64,000 nt of DNA, from positions 496,001-560,000 of the forward strand of contig NZ_CP086136.1 of NCBI RefSeq assembly GCF_017565645.3. The letters run 5' to 3'. This document shows, piece after piece, positions 9,229 through 17,780 of the stretch; positions within the stretch are counted from its first letter, which is position 1, and every line of letters starts with the position of its first letter. Made by a program: the position numbers and the translations under genes. Below the pieces are notes generated by a model, which saw nothing but the letters and a program-made list of their open reading frames with translations, was not told the origin of the DNA and made no database searches. This DNA comes from Bradyrhizobium barranii subsp. barranii (lineage in GTDB: Bacteria; Pseudomonadota; Alphaproteobacteria; Rhizobiales; Xanthobacteraceae).

Positions 9229-9852
9229 ATGGTTAATTCTCGTCAGCTCGCGGAGGGGGTCGCCTTGGCCCTAGGCAAGCCCCTGACCTCGACTGCGCAG
9301 CACATCAAAAACCTCCGCGAGGCCAAGGGGTCGTTGGACGGAAAGCCGCTCGTCACCGCCGGCGGACGCGGCCGCAATGCGCCGACGATGTCGCGCCGGG
9401 ACGCCGCGACCTTGATCTGCGCCCTTATGGGCTCGGAGGCGGTGCATGACAGCGTCAGGACGGTCGAGTGGATGCGGGAGCTCGAACCGGCCTCTCACGG
9501 TTATCGATGGAACGGTCGCTATGGATGGGTAGACCCGGAGTTCGAGATCGGAATTCGACCGGAAGACAACGCCATCGAGGCACTGGAACGTGTCCTGGGG
9601 TTCTTCGATCGCGAGAAGGCCTATCGGCTGAACCTCGATCGGTTCGGACGGCCGGACGCGGAGATCTACTTCAGGTTCTACGTGGAATTCCCGCAGCGCT
9701 TCGTATCGCTGACCTTCGGCGTGCGCCGCATGGTCTCGGCCGCGTGGACGTACGGGCGCCGCTCGGGCGGCAGAGATAAGCAGGCGCGCTGGTGCGAACA
9801 GGACGAATTGCGCGAGATCGCCGGGATATGCGCCCCGTCAGGGGGCCAATAG
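9229..9852 (+). CDS. hypothetical protein with possible N-terminal HTH
   Basis: 207-aa protein. The first 60 residues (LAEGVALALGKPLTSTAQHIKNLREAKG) look like a helix-turn-helix, followed by a domain with no recognised motif. It is followed 12 nt later by the 9864 gene in the same orientation, so the two form an operon. Divergent to 8454-9131 with a palindrome between. Function unknown. Confidence 0.62.
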   Translation: MVNSRQLAEGVALALGKPLTSTAQHIKNLREAKGSLDGKPLVTAGGRGRNAPTMSRRDAATLICALMGSEAVHDSVRTVEWMRELEPASHGYRWNGRYGWVDPEFEIGIRPEDNAIEALERVLGFFDREKAYRLNLDRFGRPDAEIYFRFYVEFPQRFVSLTFGVRRMVSAAWTYGRRSGGRDKQARWCEQDELREIAGICAPSGGQ

Positions 9853-9863
9853 GAGAGGGACGA

Positions 9864-10385
9864 ATGAAGGGACCGACCGAGACGCTGATGAAATTCCGAG
9901 GATTCGCCGGCTGGAAATGGGAAGACGATTTCCGCGCGGCCATATCGGCATTCAGGCCGGATGCGGACGAGGAGGTGCTCCGGCGCATCAGAGTCTCCAT
10001 ACTCAGGGACTTCGTCGACTTCGTCCTCGAAGTCGTCAACCAGGAGCTGCGCCTAGGCCTGCAGGTCGTCGTGGAGGGGGTCGGCGAGGAGGGCATCGTC
10101 GGCACGATGGACTTCGAGGACCGGAGGCGCGACCTTGCGGCCGTGGAGCGGCGTATCGCGAAATGGGGGCCGGTGCCACGACCGTGCCGGTCGGGGCCGA
10201 TAATGGACCGGCTGCTCGCCTGCACCGAACTCGTGATGTCTCCCTACCGGCTCGAGTTCGGCGAGCTCAAGGGGGAGTGCATCGCCCGCTTCCGGAACGA
10301 CGGCTCGCTCTCGCTGGCCGTTCAGTCCGCCGATCCCGACGGAAGCCGGAGAGACCCGTTCTCGCCTGCGCCCCGGCCGGTCTGA
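9864..10385 (+). CDS. hypothetical protein
   Basis: 173-aa protein starting at the ATG at 9864 behind GGAGAGGGACG; the frame is open further upstream but there overlaps the preceding gene. Soluble alpha/beta composition, no recognised motif. Second gene of a short operon with 9229-9852. Confidence 0.6.
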   Translation: MKGPTETLMKFRGFAGWKWEDDFRAAISAFRPDADEEVLRRIRVSILRDFVDFVLEVVNQELRLGLQVVVEGVGEEGIVGTMDFEDRRRDLAAVERRIAKWGPVPRPCRSGPIMDRLLACTELVMSPYRLEFGELKGECIARFRNDGSLSLAVQSADPDGSRRDPFSPAPRPV

Positions 10386-10491
10386 CGATCGGGCCGGTCC
10401 AGGAGGCCACCCGCTCGCGCGCGACCGTCGCGGCGGTCCCGAAGGGGGGCGAGTCCATCACGAATGCGGCCGGTTTCGCGCCGGCGCAGCC

Positions 10492-10749
10492 CTAATGCTG
10501 CGCGCCCGTCGGCACGCCATAGGGGGCCGCGGCTCCCACGTAGAGCATCCAGGCCCAATCGTCGATCGAGTTGGTCGAGATGCGCCGCACCGCCGCCGGC
10601 GGGACAGTCTTGTACAGGGAGCCGAAGTAACTCGACGAACCGGAGGTTTTCGGATGCTCAACCGAAAGTTCTACTTCAGTCCGGTGTATTCGCGTGTTCG
10701 CCGATCCAGCCCGACCAGTCTTAGGGTCGGGGGCATAACAATCTGACAT
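10492..10749 (-). CDS. small hypothetical protein
   Basis: 85-aa reading frame with good third-position GC in its second half; the ATG at 10749 has AGAAAG upstream. No family recognised. The long convergent gap before 10385 and the absence of a competing frame make it plausible rather than certain. Confidence 0.42.
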   Translation of the reverse strand: MSDCYAPDPKTGRAGSANTRIHRTEVELSVEHPKTSGSSSYFGSLYKTVPPAAVRRISTNSIDDWAWMLYVGAAAPYGVPTGAQH

Positions 10750-11125
10750 TGCGGATCTTTCTGGTTTGATGCGGAATTTATACGTATTACCGCGCGCGCG
10801 CGCGAGGAAGACGATTCCAGTAAATAGTGCTCAACCACAAGTAATTCCGGTACGGATCGATGCTTGCGAATACTCGGCATGCATTCCCGTGCAAGCCCGT
10901 CGCTTCCGGTTTTGACATTTCGAGGGCTTCTCTTTCGACGGTAATATGGTAGCCTCCCAAACTGACGGCATTGCCGCTCAATCTCTCGGCGACAAGCCCA
11001 CATGGCCGGCGGCGCGAGCCCGGCCGTCGACCGATCGGACAATGACCGGAAGCGGCGCGCCGATCGGGACCGGGCGGCGGGTACGAACAGGCGGAGAGGC
11101 GGGAGACCCGAAAGCTCGGCGGGGC
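10750..11125. other. intergenic region with alternating CG tract
   Basis: No gene could be supported here. The stretch is richer in A and T than its neighbours, except for an alternating run of C and G at about 10791-10803. It separates the small gene at 10492 from the 3' end of the recombinase operon. Confidence 0.4.
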
Positions 11126-13015
11126 TCAGGCGGCCACGTCGACGCCGCGGGAGCGCAGAAAGTCGACCATCACCTGCAGGCGCATCGGGCATCGTCTGGG
11201 CGCCAGCGCGTCGTGGAGGGCCTTCGCGTCGACGGGAGGGGCAACGCTACGGGCCGCCTCCAGTAGGGCCGTCTGCCAGACCCTGGTACGGGGATCGTCG
11301 AGCGTGCGTCCCTGGCGCAGGAGATATTCGCGCACCGCTCCCGATTTGTGCGGACACTTCAGGCCGACCAGATGGGCGTGGAATTCGGTGTAGGTCAGCC
11401 ACGGGCGCGCGTCGAACTCGGCGAGGACCCTGGGTCTCCAGTGCCGGTCGAGCGGCCGGTTCGGGGGAGGCGCGATGCCTTCCGACTGCATGACCCTCAG
11501 AAGCGTGAGGTAGGACAATTCGACGCCCGCCCCGAGCAGACGCCCATGCAGCTCGACGAAAGAATCGTAGTCCCCGCGGCCGTGCTCGGCGAGCACGCGC
11601 GCGCGGTCTTCACCGGACATAGCGTTTCCGTCCCACGCATGGGCGGGGGGCGGGGCCGCCGCGAACCGGCTCTCGACGGCGATGCCCGCGTTGGCGAAAA
11701 ATTCGCGCATGGCTCCGATCGGAGATTTGAAGCCGATCGGCTCGGCCGACCGCAGGAAGGCGGCCAGATCGCCGATCGGCGCGGCCGCGCGGGCCTGGGC
11801 CAGAAGGGCGTCGGCGGCCGCGCGCTCGGGCCGGGCGAAGCGGTTCTCGGTGCGCAGAAACGCCTTGAGCGAATCTTCGCTGTAGCGGAAGCCGAGCTCT
11901 CCAATCTCGCGGTGGAACGCGGCGTAGCTGTCGATGCCGCCGAGCCGGTCGAACTCGGCCAACGCCAGCGTCTTCGCCTCGGGGTCGAGGCGCATGCCGC
12001 GGGCGCGCCGCGCACCGACCGAGAGCAGATAGCGGTTCAGGGCCGAGTACGAATAGCCGAAACCTTCCGGCCGGCCGCGCAGGAAGTCGAAGAAGAGCTG
12101 AAAGGATTTGAACCGCTCGGGATCGTACAGCTCGTCGACGAGATTGCGGGCGGCGGCGTCGAGGCGGCCGCCGCGGGCGTCGAACTTCGAGACGACGGCG
12201 CCCATCCGTCCGCGCTTCTCGAACTCCTCCGCGGCGTGGAAGAACGCCATGCGGGTGATTCCAAGCCAGCCGGCCGCCCGTTCGGCGACGAACGCGCCGT
12301 CGCGCCAGAGGGCATGGATCTCGGGAAACTTGTCGCGGACCAGCGCCGCCGCGTCCGCGGGCGCCAGCGCGCGCGGGGTATCGCAGGCGAGTATCGCCTC
12401 GAGCAGGTCGGAGCGCGGGCGGGAGGACACGTAGAGCGAAGGTCGCCCCGGTGCGAGCGGATGGGCGAGCATGAGGCGGCGAAGATGCTCGGCGTCGGGG
12501 CGCTCGCGAACCGTCAGCCTTCCCCGCGGGCTGATTCCGATCAGCGCATCGCGCGTCCCGTCGCCGCGGTCGCTGGCCCTGGCGAAGCTGCGGAAGACCG
12601 CCCTCAGGCAGAGCGACAGATGCGCGATCCCGATGGTGTCACCGTAGCGGTCGATGCGCTCGAGATCCGCGCCGGGATCGTAACCGCCGCGCCGGCGCGC
12701 CAGAAACGGTTCGTCCTTGCCGCGCCCGGCCAGTTCGGCGTAGAGGTCGACGGCGTGGGAGACGCCGCCGAGGCGCGGCAGCACGCGCGCGCGGTAGCCG
12801 CGGCCGGGCAGCGAGACGTCCTCGCCGTGCCCACGCAGATCCGACAGCGTCACGTCGCGCAGTTGCCCGGTATCGAAGTCGTAGCCCGCCAGCAGCGCGG
12901 ACACCACGGCCAGCCGCGCCTGCTCCCACGGCTCCAGACGCCGGCAGCACCTCCAGGTCCACGGATCGAGGGTGGCGCGGATGACGCGAAGGGGCGGCGG
13001 CGACGGCCCGATCAC
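11126..13015 (-). CDS. recombinase partner protein with about six tandem helical repeats
   Basis: 629-aa protein starting at a GTG at 13015 that overlaps the recombinase stop (GTGA), so translation is coupled. Residues 30-100 vaguely recall the central part of a tyrosine recombinase (LLAGYDFDTGQLRDVTLSDL), with Q where the first catalytic Arg would be, so it would be inactive. Residues about 284-626 contain six units of 50-55 residues ending in a pattern like L..FL...G: NRYLLSVGA, KAFLRTENR, REFFANAGI, LRVMQSEGI, REYLLRQGR and VDFLRSRGV. This looks like a tandem helical, probably DNA-binding, array. No named family recognised. The frame is open further upstream but there is only a shadow of the recombinase. 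Confidence 0.72.
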   Translation of the reverse strand: MIGPSPPPLRVIRATLDPWTWRCCRRLEPWEQARLAVVSALLAGYDFDTGQLRDVTLSDLRGHGEDVSLPGRGYRARVLPRLGGVSHAVDLYAELAGRGKDEPFLARRRGGYDPGADLERIDRYGDTIGIAHLSLCLRAVFRSFARASDRGDGTRDALIGISPRGRLTVRERPDAEHLRRLMLAHPLAPGRPSLYVSSRPRSDLLEAILACDTPRALAPADAAALVRDKFPEIHALWRDGAFVAERAAGWLGITRMAFFHAAEEFEKRGRMGAVVSKFDARGGRLDAAARNLVDELYDPERFKSFQLFFDFLRGRPEGFGYSYSALNRYLLSVGARRARGMRLDPEAKTLALAEFDRLGGIDSYAAFHREIGELGFRYSEDSLKAFLRTENRFARPERAAADALLAQARAAAPIGDLAAFLRSAEPIGFKSPIGAMREFFANAGIAVESRFAAAPPPAHAWDGNAMSGEDRARVLAEHGRGDYDSFVELHGRLLGAGVELSYLTLLRVMQSEGIAPPPNRPLDRHWRPRVLAEFDARPWLTYTEFHAHLVGLKCPHKSGAVREYLLRQGRTLDDPRTRVWQTALLEAARSVAPPVDAKALHDALAPRRCPMRLQVMVDFLRSRGVDVAA

Positions 13016-14586
13016 CGCGGCCCTCCAGTGGTCCGCGCGATCAACTTGCGGTCGCGCACGGAATCGAGCCGCGCGCGGCGGCGGCCCGGGAGCGGGGACC
13101 GGTTCTTGTCGGGCCGGCGCCGCGGGGATGAGTCGCCCTTCCTTTCGAGCCGCCGGAGGAACTGGCGGCCTCCGTCGTTCTTCCAGTAGACGTTCGCGTT
13201 CTCCTGCGTCTGCGCCGACCAGTGCAGGTAGACGCTCATGAGGGTCTCGAGGCCCAGACCGAGAAGACCGGCGCTGACGTGCATCGGCATGCCGATGACC
13301 GCGAACCACGTCGCGGCCGTGTGGCGCAGGGAGTGCCACACGATGTCGTTGTCGAGGCCCGCGGCTTCGACGACGCGCGCGAACTGCCGGTCGACGTAGC
13401 TGCGATACGGCTCCCCTCCACGCTTGTGGATCACGTAGTCCTGCTGATCCTTCTCGCCGACGCGATCGGCCGTGGCCCACGCGCCGACATGGGCGCGGAT
13501 CGGACCGCAGAGCAGCGAGGTCGGACGCATGTACTTCGGGGACGGCTGCGCCTTGTCGCCGACGCGGTGGACCTGCATCTTGGCGAGATCGATGTGGCCG
13601 TCTTCGTGGTGCGGCGACCAGCGCATGCTGAGGGCGGCCTCGTGACGCGTGCCGGTGTAGAGGCACAGCAGGATCATGCGCCCGATGCCGCGGAAAAGGC
13701 GCTTCCGTTGCTTGTTGACCGCTCGCACCATGACGGGGGTGCCGTCGGCGCGCAGGACCGGCTGGCCGTTCCGCTTCAGCGGCACGCGTACCCAATCGCC
13801 CTTGCCCGAGTCCCAGACGTGGCCCCGCGTCGCGAGCAGAAGCCGCGCCACTTCGCTGCGGGACAGGTAGACGCTGCGCACCACCTTCTCGCTCGGAATC
13901 GGGATGTTCGGGATCCAGCCGAGATGCGTATCGGCGGCGAACTTCACCAGCGAGGCCTTGAGCAGGCGCAGATCTCCCTGGATCGTGCTGTACGACAGAT
14001 AGTCGCGCTGCTCGACCTCGCCGTAGTTCGCGCTCAACAGCTCCCAATATTTCGCGACGGCGTCCTCGCCGCAGGTGTTCCAGGTGAAGTTGCCGAAGAA
14101 GTAGCCCAAACGCGCGTAACGGATCGCCCGCTTCTCCCATGAGTCGATCTTTGCCTGCGAGCCGATCGCCGGGGGACGAGGCCCCCTGGCGTTGAGCAGC
14201 GCCGCCACGACGAGCGTCTCCCCGGCCCCGGCTTCCTTTCGGAGCTGCGTCTTGTATCTGGTCAGCTCCGACTGCTCGAAGGTCTCCGCACCCGAGGTCA
14301 GCCGGTCGCGCCACCAGGCGGCCGCCTTCTCGGGCACCACCGGATGGAGCTCGGCATCCCTGTCGGCCGCTCGGATCCTGCGCCGCTGCCCGGCGTGCAT
14401 GCGCTCGCCCGACACGATCAGCAATTTGCGCATCCGGGGCGGCGGAGCCGACTGCGCCTGATCCTCCACGGTGCGTTCGAATTCGGCGAAGGCGGCCAAC
14501 GCCGCGCTGCGGTCGAACAGGTCGCGGACCGCGACCGCCGTCCCGGTACCGCCCGGACCGCCTGCCTGCGCCCTCGTCTCTTCCAT
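13012..14586 (-). CDS. tyrosine recombinase (site-specific integrase)
   Basis: 524-aa recombinase that would move or resolve the island by strand exchange. Catalytic landmarks are Arg I in LYTGTRHEAAL, the HxxR box in WHSLRHTAATW and the nucleophile Tyr in LMSVYLHW. The usual LGH before the Tyr box reads LGL here, so the third catalytic His/Trp appears replaced by Leu. The N-terminal 200 residues form an extended arm and core-binding region, and there is a basic C-terminal tail. Coupled by a GTGA overlap to the repeat-rich partner downstream and divergent from 14719. Confidence 0.82.
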   Translation of the reverse strand: MEETRAQAGGPGGTGTAVAVRDLFDRSAALAAFAEFERTVEDQAQSAPPPRMRKLLIVSGERMHAGQRRRIRAADRDAELHPVVPEKAAAWWRDRLTSGAETFEQSELTRYKTQLRKEAGAGETLVVAALLNARGPRPPAIGSQAKIDSWEKRAIRYARLGYFFGNFTWNTCGEDAVAKYWELLSANYGEVEQRDYLSYSTIQGDLRLLKASLVKFAADTHLGWIPNIPIPSEKVVRSVYLSRSEVARLLLATRGHVWDSGKGDWVRVPLKRNGQPVLRADGTPVMVRAVNKQRKRLFRGIGRMILLCLYTGTRHEAALSMRWSPHHEDGHIDLAKMQVHRVGDKAQPSPKYMRPTSLLCGPIRAHVGAWATADRVGEKDQQDYVIHKRGGEPYRSYVDRQFARVVEAAGLDNDIVWHSLRHTAATWFAVIGMPMHVSAGLLGLGLETLMSVYLHWSAQTQENANVYWKNDGGRQFLRRLERKGDSSPRRRPDKNRSPLPGRRRARLDSVRDRKLIARTTGGPR

Positions 14587-14632
14587 GTCCGTTTTCCCTA
14601 ACTTCGAATGGTTTCAGTGGGTAATTAAGAAC

Positions 14633-14652
14633 ACTGGCCAAGTTTGTCCAGT
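14633..14652. promoter_or_regulatory. inverted repeat between divergent genes
   Basis: ACTGG-N10-CCAGT lies 47 bp upstream of the recombinase start and 67 bp upstream of the plus-strand gene at 14719. It could be an operator or a recombinase-binding site; evidence is symmetry and position only. Confidence 0.3.
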
Positions 14653-14718
14653 AAACGGCTTGACCGGCGACCGGCACCTTCCTAGGTTCGAAACCACACG
14701 CCCCACCGGAACGCCCGC

Positions 14719-15321
14719 GTGATTTCCTCGATCGCCCTCGGAAACGTCGTCGCAGACGCGCTCGGCGAGGGTCGCCCCCGGGTGCAACTGCAGCTCAAAC
14801 GCATCCGCGCCGCCGATCACATCAGCTTCAAGGGCTACGGGCGCGGGGCCGCGGCGATGGGCTCGCTGGACGCCGCGAGATTGATGATCGCCGTGGCGGG
14901 CGCGCTGTTCGCGACCGACGCCCTGGAGGCCCTGCTGCGGTTCAAGGACCTGCCCGGGACGTCGCCGAAGGGAAACGGCCGCGTCCTCGAAGGATTTCTG
15001 AAGGAGCGCATCGACGCCGTCAGGAGCGGCCAGGACGCTTCGTTCTTCGGGTCCGCGATGGCGCGTCCCTTCAATCCGGCGGGCGAGGCCGCCCTGAAGC
15101 TTATTTGGACCGGTCCGCCCGGTAAGAATGGACCATCCGCCGCCGTCGTGAGATGGTTCAGGAACGACGGCAAATCCGATGCGGCGACTTTCTCGAACGT
15201 GGCCTCATCGCGGCCCATCCTCGACGAAGGAAGGTTCGCCGCCGCGACCGGCGGAGGCGAACTCGTCCGGTCCGCGACCGTTCCGACCAGAGCGCTGCAC
15301 ACGATCGCGGCCGCTCTCTAG
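14719..15321 (+). CDS. hypothetical protein
   Basis: 200-aa protein starting at a GTG at 14719; mixed alpha/beta with no recognised motif. It is divergent from the recombinase and convergent with the 15329 gene, leaving only 7 nt between stops. Function unknown. Confidence 0.55.
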   Translation: MISSIALGNVVADALGEGRPRVQLQLKRIRAADHISFKGYGRGAAAMGSLDAARLMIAVAGALFATDALEALLRFKDLPGTSPKGNGRVLEGFLKERIDAVRSGQDASFFGSAMARPFNPAGEAALKLIWTGPPGKNGPSAAVVRWFRNDGKSDAATFSNVASSRPILDEGRFAAATGGGELVRSATVPTRALHTIAAAL

Positions 15322-15328
15322 AAAGAAA

Positions 15329-15571
15329 TCATTTCCGGAGGGGCGGGACCAGCTCGTCGGCGAACTCGCGGGCGAGCGAGCGGCGTTTCTCCGGTCGGCG
15401 GGAAGCCAGATCGCACCGGGTCATCTCGCGCAGCGCCGCCTTCGTGGTGTAGAGCCTGCCGGCAATGAAGGCGACGGCCAGGAGGCCATCGCGCTCGGCC
15501 GTGCGCAGGCTCGACACCGAGAGGGGGCCGTTCGGCCAGAATATTTCGACCGCTTCACGGAACGAAATCAA
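15329..15571 (-). CDS. small basic protein, possible excisionase-like DNA binder
   Basis: About 80 aa if translation starts at the TTG at 15571, chosen because AGGAG lies 7 bases upstream. The frame stays open to an ATG at 15805, giving a 158-aa alternative. The N-terminal half (SFREAVEIFWPNGPLSVSSL...AGRLYTT) has the look of a winged-helix excisionase or MerR-type domain, and the tail is basic. It is last in the minus-strand cassette. Assignment is tentative. Confidence 0.45.
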   Translation of the reverse strand: MISFREAVEIFWPNGPLSVSSLRTAERDGLLAVAFIAGRLYTTKAALREMTRCDLASRRPEKRRSLAREFADELVPPLRK

Positions 15572-15843
15572 TTCGGTTTCTCCTAAATCACTGGGGTCCC
15601 GCCGCAATTCCGGGCGGCGGCGACCACGGCTTCGGTCGTCGCGCACGGCCGGATCTTTTCGGGAGGGCGTTTCGAGGACCATCGTATCGGCTCCACAGAT
15701 TTTCGAAGAAAGGATCACCTTCTCGAGCAAACGAATCCTTCGATTGGCTTCACTCTTCACCAAAAGGGCCACGGCGGCGTCAGCGAGGCCGATTGCCATC
15801 AGCATCGCCGGCTCCGTTCCCGCGGCGCCCTGCCCGCGCGCGG

Positions 15844-16740
15844 TCAACTGCGGTCGGAATAGCGGTCGTAGGCGTCGACCCGCCGCGCCTCGATCTCGAG
15901 GTCGGCGCGGCGGTAGATCTCCCTGCGCAGGAATTCGTGTTCCGCCTCGATCGCGTCGCGCGCCACGTCGACGAACCAGGCGCGCGGACGGCCGTCCCCG
16001 CCGGCATCCCAGCGATAGCCCCTTCTCTTCAGCGTCTCGCGCAGCGCGTAGGGCGCGCCGGTCGCGCGGATCCGCCAGCCCGGCGTGCGGGACGATCGGA
16101 GCAGCACGTCGAGCGCGCGGCGGCCGCTGACCGGAAGTGTCCGCGCGAGCAGATCGATGCCGGCGCGGCAGTCGTCGGCCGCGCGATGGCCGTGGTGGAA
16201 GAATCCGAAGCCCGCGGCGAGCTGTCCGAGTCTCCCTCCGTCGAATCCTTCGTGCGCCCACGGAATCTCGCGCCAGGAGCAGGCCCAGGGAAGATCCCGG
16301 AACGCGCCGCAGAACCTCTCGGCGAAGCGCCGGTCGAAGCCGGCGTGATGGGCGACGACGAGTTCGGCGTCGGCGACGAAGGATTCTACTTCGACCGGAT
16401 CGATCGACGCGCCGGTCAACATCGCGTCGGTGATGCCCGTGAGCGCGGTGACCTCGCGCGGAACGGGACGCCCGGGGTCGCGCAGGCGATCGAAGGATTC
16501 GTGCACGGCGAAGATGCGGCCGTCGTCCGCGAAGTCGAACGGCACCATCGCGAGCTCGATGATCTCGTCCGTGGCCGGATCGAGACCCGTCGTCTCGACG
16601 TCGAGGAAGATGCCGCGATGCGCGGTGCTTCCGTCGGACACGTCGTAGAAAGACCGCGGCTCCAGGCGCCGCAGGATCCTGTACCGGCCGCTCGCCTCCA
16701 GCAAAGCGGCCGCGCCTTCCATCTCGTCCGTCGCTTCCAA
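15844..16740 (-). CDS. DEDDh-family 3'-5' exonuclease (DnaQ-like)
   Basis: 298-aa protein. Exo I is FLDVETTGLD, Exo II is VVAHHAGFDRRF and Exo III is HRAADDCRAG (H.. D), so all acidic residues and the general-base His are present. An extra C-terminal domain of about 100 residues ends in a region shared with the paralogue at 48655-49551 (KRRGYRWDAGGDGRPRAW). Such proteins trim 3' ends in repair or proofreading, but the conserved C-terminal extension suggests a separate subfamily. It follows the GIY-YIG/DUF4357 gene by about 70 nt. Confidence 0.85.
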   Translation of the reverse strand: MEATDEMEGAAALLEASGRYRILRRLEPRSFYDVSDGSTAHRGIFLDVETTGLDPATDEIIELAMVPFDFADDGRIFAVHESFDRLRDPGRPVPREVTALTGITDAMLTGASIDPVEVESFVADAELVVAHHAGFDRRFAERFCGAFRDLPWACSWREIPWAHEGFDGGRLGQLAAGFGFFHHGHRAADDCRAGIDLLARTLPVSGRRALDVLLRSSRTPGWRIRATGAPYALRETLKRRGYRWDAGGDGRPRAWFVDVARDAIEAEHEFLRREIYRRADLEIEARRVDAYDRYSDRS

Positions 16741-16810
16741 TCGCGCTCTCCCTGCAAAGTCCTGCCGCCACGCCCGGCCCGCGCCGCTGCGGCCTCCGGT
16801 TATCGGTGAT

Positions 16811-17725
16811 CTAGGGCGCCAACCAGATGGCCTTGTTCACCGGCACCCATTTGCCGGGCGTGTGGGCACCGCACAGAATCTTGGCGGCGATCGAAGTCGA
16901 CGGAAAGGCGACGGCGGCGACGAGCCGACGCCGGTCGGAGACGCCCGGAATCGCCGACAGAACCTTCGCATCGAACAGCTCGTCGCGACGCGACCGCGTG
17001 AGCGCATCGACCGAGCCGTTGGTCTCCTCTCTGACCTCGGATCCGGCGGCGACGACAAAACGGTCGGCGGCCCAGTAGCCCCGAGCCCAGAGCCCGAGAT
17101 ACCGCATCTCGAACTCGTCGGCCCCGAGCGGCGCGCTGGTAACCCCGATCGACATCGGACCGCCATCGACCGAGTCCCCGGTGCTCTCCGCCGCGGGTGG
17201 TGGCTGGCGCGGGCAGGGCTCGGATCCAGCCGGCACGAAGATCCTGCAACCGGCATCGTACAACAGGCGCAATGCGTCGCCGTACACGCGGTCGTGGGTG
17301 GCCCGGACGGCAGCCGTCATTCGCGGCTGGACCGGGTTCAATCCCTTCGCCACCGTCACGACGCCGCAGTCGATGGCCTCCCGCGTCAATCGGAATTGAA
17401 AGTCGAGGCCGAGAGCCTTGTCGAACGAACTGTCGTCGCAGCCGGTGACGACGAAGACGTCGCGGCCGAAACTCTTGGACGAGTCGGCGCAATGATCGGC
17501 GAGGCGACGCGACACCCGATTGCTTTCGCCGACGTAGGCCACGCGCCCGTCGGTCATCAGGTAGCTGCCCGGCGTCGCCAGCAGGTCCGCGCCGGAGACC
17601 GACGCCAGATCGCTCATGGGAAACGCGTGGACTACGACGCGGCTCGCGCCGTCGGAGATCACGCGATAGCCTCCGAGCCCGCCGTTCGGGCGGTGGATGA
17701 TGGTGGTCGTCGAACGATCGGTCAT
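16811..17725 (-). CDS. GIY-YIG-like nuclease with C-terminal DUF4357 domain
   Basis: 304-aa protein from the ATG at 17725. An N-terminal GIY-YIG-like core is seen in GSYLMTDGRVAYVGESNRVSRRLADH (about residues 60-90). The last 75 residues (GSEVREETNGSVDALTRSRR... to GKWVPVNKAIW) match the general pattern of DUF4357, a module common in phage-defence and restriction-linked proteins. Whether the nuclease is active is unclear because the first motif is loose. It lies 55 nt downstream of the AAA+ protease gene in the same operon. Confidence 0.62.
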   Translation of the reverse strand: MTDRSTTTIIHRPNGGLGGYRVISDGASRVVVHAFPMSDLASVSGADLLATPGSYLMTDGRVAYVGESNRVSRRLADHCADSSKSFGRDVFVVTGCDDSSFDKALGLDFQFRLTREAIDCGVVTVAKGLNPVQPRMTAAVRATHDRVYGDALRLLYDAGCRIFVPAGSEPCPRQPPPAAESTGDSVDGGPMSIGVTSAPLGADEFEMRYLGLWARGYWAADRFVVAAGSEVREETNGSVDALTRSRRDELFDAKVLSAIPGVSDRRRLVAAVAFPSTSIAAKILCGAHTPGKWVPVNKAIWLAP

Positions 17726-17780
17726 GTTGCCCCCGATTGCTGTTGATGGATGGCCGGCCCCGCAGCGCGTGGCGGCGCCG

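Noticed and set aside
10787..10981. 64-codon minus-strand frame
   Set aside because: Ends in the alternating CG tract (PRARAR), lacks a ribosome site and has no coding bias.
11348..13189. 613-codon open frame on the plus strand
   Set aside because: It lies antisense to the recombinase partner gene; its composition (Arg, Gly, Glu rich, no domain pattern) is that of a GC-rich shadow.
13016..14677. Upstream extension of the 11126 frame to give 1183 codons
   Set aside because: This part is a shifted shadow of the recombinase and looks Arg/Gly-rich; the GTG at 13015 overlapping the recombinase stop is the better start.
16741..17492. Minus-strand frame around the GIY-YIG gene, and other Arg-rich frames there
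   Set aside because: Alternative frame of the 16811-17725 gene without motif support.
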